Origin: Myxococcota bacterium | GTDB lineage: Bacteria > Myxococcota > JAJVIH01 | Direction: 5' to 3' | Assembly (NCBI GenBank): GCA_022072125.1 | Contig: JAJVIH010000020.1 | Span: 62,001-126,000 of the forward strand | DNA length: 64,000 bases | Part shown: piece after piece, positions 62,153-64,000 of the stretch | How positions within the stretch are numbered: position 1 is the stretch's first letter | How the letters are laid out: the number at the start of each line of letters is the position of its first letter | Notes under the pieces: model-generated | Database searches by the model: none | What the model saw: the letters and a program-made list of their open reading frames with translations, nothing else | What the model was told of the DNA's origin: nothing | Program-made: the position numbers and the translations under genes

Positions 62153-64000
62153 GTGGGAAACCCAGCCGCGCATAAGTCAACGGAATGGACAGGGAATCTG
62201 GAAATCCCCATTCCCCGTTCATGGGCCACGCCTTGGTTGTTGCTGTGGATGGTAATCCTCCCATCCGCCGCCTGGGCCCATGAACCGGATGAGGCGGACG
62301 CCGGAGACCCCTCCGCCACCTCCAGCGAGAGAACCGCGCCCATCCGCGTGCGCGTGCGAAAGAACGAACCCTCGCACCCTCCCGCCGCTCCAGACCGCTG
62401 GATCAACGGCGAAGTGCTTGAACACAGCCCGCGCGGGACCTTGCTGGAAGCGGTGGCGCAGGAAACTCCCGGCTTGTATGTCAACGCCCGCGGCCCTATT
62501 CACGGGCTCGCGTTCGGGGCGTCGGGCGGCATGCGGTTGCGCGGTCTGGGCGGGAGTCCCAACACGCAGATGGTGGTGCTGGAAGATGGGGTTCCCGACA
62601 TGATGGGATTGTTCGGCCACCCCATTCCGGATGCCTACCTTCCCGCCTATCTGGACGGCGTGCAGGTGATTCCCGGCGGCGACTCGGTCAGTTATGGCAA
62701 TGGCGCGCTGGCGGGTGTGGTGGATATCCGCACCCGTTGGGTTCATCAGCCCGAGGTCCGCCTCAACAGCCAGTACGGGGCGTTCAACACCATCAGTCTG
62801 CAACCCGGATACGCCGGTTCATGCGGGCGCCTGGACTGGGTATTGACCGGGCGCTTCCTGTCTTCCGATGGACACCGGGACTTCGCCGGCGGAAACAATC
62901 TCAACCTGTTTGGCAAGGCGCGCATGCGGCTGGGCGATCATTGGTCGTTGCGGTTGCGCCAACGCACATTTTCTCTGCGTGCGTTTGATCCAGGAACGGT
63001 TCAGCGCCCGTTCCACAACCATGAAATCACCGCGTTACGCTTCAACCAGTCAGTGGGGCTGGATCACACGCAGGGCCGCTGGTCCGGGCGGCACACCCTG
63101 TGGTTCAACACCGGCCATCACCAGATTCATGATGGCTTCCGCAGCCGCGACGAATCCGGCGGATTGTGGTTATCGGAAACCTTTCAGGCCGCTCCCTGGG
63201 CCGATCTTAGCTTCGGGATGGATGCGCGCCTGAGCGGCGGCCTGGCGCGGAATATCGTCACCGGCGCGTCCTGGCCCGCCTGGCATGATATGCTCGTAGA
63301 CCCCTATCAGGAATTGCTGTTCAAACCGGCGGCGTGGCTACGGATCAATGGCGGGCTGCGCCAGCATTTCACCACCCGGGGGAACTTCAACCTGTTCGGC
63401 AAGGCGGGAGCGGAGGCGGATCTTCCCGCGGGTTTCCGGGTGGCGGCGCGTATGTCGCAGGGCTACCGCGAACCCACCATTGTCGAGCAGCGCCTGCCGT
63501 TGCCCGCCGCGAACCCCGATCTGCGCCCCGAGCGCAGCACGGTCGTCGAAGGCGTGCTGGGCTTCGCCGCGGGAAAAACCCTGATGTTGGAGGCGGTGGT
63601 CTATCACATGGCGGCGGCCGATTATATTCGTATCACGGGAGCGTTTCCTGCCTTTGAACGGGTGAACCTGCGCGATCTGTCGCTTAACGGCGTCGAAGGG
63701 CGCGGACGCTGGCGCATCCACGGTCCCTTGTCGGCATCGGTCACGGGCGCGTGGAATGAAACCGGCATTTACACCGCGCAAACACCGGGACAGAGCATCA
63801 CCGGCTCACTGAACTGGGAAAGTCCGGTTTGGCGCGCCACGATCTCCGGTTTCTGGTACGGGGCCCTCTACCAGCGGGATTATTCCGAAGACCCCATTCC
63901 CTCCCCCTGGTCGCTGGATGCGCGCGCGGACTGGATGCCTTTTGGCGGTCAGATCAACCTGTTTCTCATCGCCCGCAACCTGTTCAACCGCCAGTACGCC
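62153..64000 (+). CDS. TonB-dependent outer-membrane receptor, N-terminal part (runs off the window)
   Basis: The frame opens at a GTG (62153), 1 bp after the previous stop, and continues without stops to the window end (616 residues seen). Signal peptide ends PSAAWA before HEPDEADAG. A plug domain follows (TLLEAVAQETPGLYVNARG, MRLRGLGGSPNTQMVVLEDG, IPGGDSVSYGNGALAGVVDI), then barrel strands, reaching the family's near-C-terminal motif (LFLIARNLFNRQYA). Only the final strand is missing. The mature start PSHPPAAPDRW is Pro-rich. Substrate is unknown; linkage to a His-rich FmdE-like lipoprotein hints at a metal or cofactor. Confidence 0.93.
   Translation, partial: MGNPAAHKSTEWTGNLEIPIPRSWATPWLLLWMVILPSAAWAHEPDEADAGDPSATSSERTAPIRVRVRKNEPSHPPAAPDRWINGEVLEHSPRGTLLEAVAQETPGLYVNARGPIHGLAFGASGGMRLRGLGGSPNTQMVVLEDGVPDMMGLFGHPIPDAYLPAYLDGVQVIPGGDSVSYGNGALAGVVDIRTRWVHQPEVRLNSQYGAFNTISLQPGYAGSCGRLDWVLTGRFLSSDGHRDFAGGNNLNLFGKARMRLGDHWSLRLRQRTFSLRAFDPGTVQRPFHNHEITALRFNQSVGLDHTQGRWSGRHTLWFNTGHHQIHDGFRSRDESGGLWLSETFQAAPWADLSFGMDARLSGGLARNIVTGASWPAWHDMLVDPYQELLFKPAAWLRINGGLRQHFTTRGNFNLFGKAGAEADLPAGFRVAARMSQGYREPTIVEQRLPLPAANPDLRPERSTVVEGVLGFAAGKTLMLEAVVYHMAAADYIRITGAFPAFERVNLRDLSLNGVEGRGRWRIHGPLSASVTGAWNETGIYTAQTPGQSITGSLNWESPVWRATISGFWYGALYQRDYSEDPIPSPWSLDARADWMPFGGQINLFLIARNLFNRQYA

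Overview
The window is a GC-rich, densely packed chromosomal segment of a Gram-negative, two-membrane bacterium. The evidence includes BamA/TamA-like, AsmA-like, TonB-dependent and other outer-membrane barrels and at least seven lipoproteins with clear lipoboxes. Myxococcota or a related former-deltaproteobacterial lineage fits best. That placement is an inference from a mevalonate-pathway operon with a class II HMG-CoA reductase, a PilZ-type domain joined to Hsp70, tandem ArsA-like ATPases, cysteine-rich and vWA lipoproteins, and a D/A/T/P-rich linker in a giant PKD protein. There is no insertion sequence, prophage or CRISPR array. Many genes overlap by ATGA or GTGA, so operons are easy to read.

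Layout, left to right. 1-5.5 kb: end of an alpha/beta hydrolase, then a leftward isoprenoid operon (polyprenyl diphosphate synthase, GbsR/MarR-type regulator, a fused type 2 IPP isomerase-HMG-CoA reductase, mevalonate kinase) with a palindrome lying exactly in the promoter spacer. 5.9-10.7 kb: a membrane-anchored unknown and a leftward operon of a beta-helix protein, an M20 peptidase and ApbE. 10.9-14.0 kb: rightward long-chain acyl-CoA synthetase, aldo/keto reductase and a small lipoprotein ending in a strong terminator. 14.3-18.7 kb: leftward operon of a BamA/TamA-like barrel, a DUF4390 protein, an NtrY-like sensor kinase and a class IV aminotransferase. 18.9-22.4 kb: an SDR behind an odd sigma-54-like/terminator-like leader, and a convergent PilZ-Hsp70 fusion with a PGYPPQ-rich tail.

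22.7-27.5 kb: cell-surface polysaccharide-type genes (SGNH hydrolase, large membrane protein, flippase). 27.6-31.4 kb: outer-membrane protein, two ArsA-like ATPases and a helical-repeat protein. 31.5-34.6 kb: nadD, a vWA lipoprotein and a very cysteine-rich lipoprotein. 34.7-47.6 kb: a lipoprotein of about 3,280 residues (nine PKD-like modules, many bacterial Ig-like modules, a propeller-like end), divergent from a FecR-domain protein and a TPR plus beta-barrel protein. I read this as a candidate surface-display locus. 47.8-53 kb: an alpha/beta hydrolase with a palindromic operator, an initiator tRNA-Met with promoter and terminator, and a leftward pyrE / GH35-like / unknown operon. 53-60.5 kb: AsmA-like protein, ABC-F ATPase and nadE. 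60.6-64 kb: an FmdE-domain His-rich lipoprotein divergent from two lipoproteins and a TonB-dependent receptor that runs off the window, possibly an uptake locus.

The strongest leads for new biology are the giant lipoprotein with its TPR-barrel/FecR partner and leader terminator, the regulated mevalonate operon with an enzyme fusion, the PilZ-Hsp70 fusion, and an intrinsic terminator embedded inside a signal-peptide coding region near 61.76 kb.
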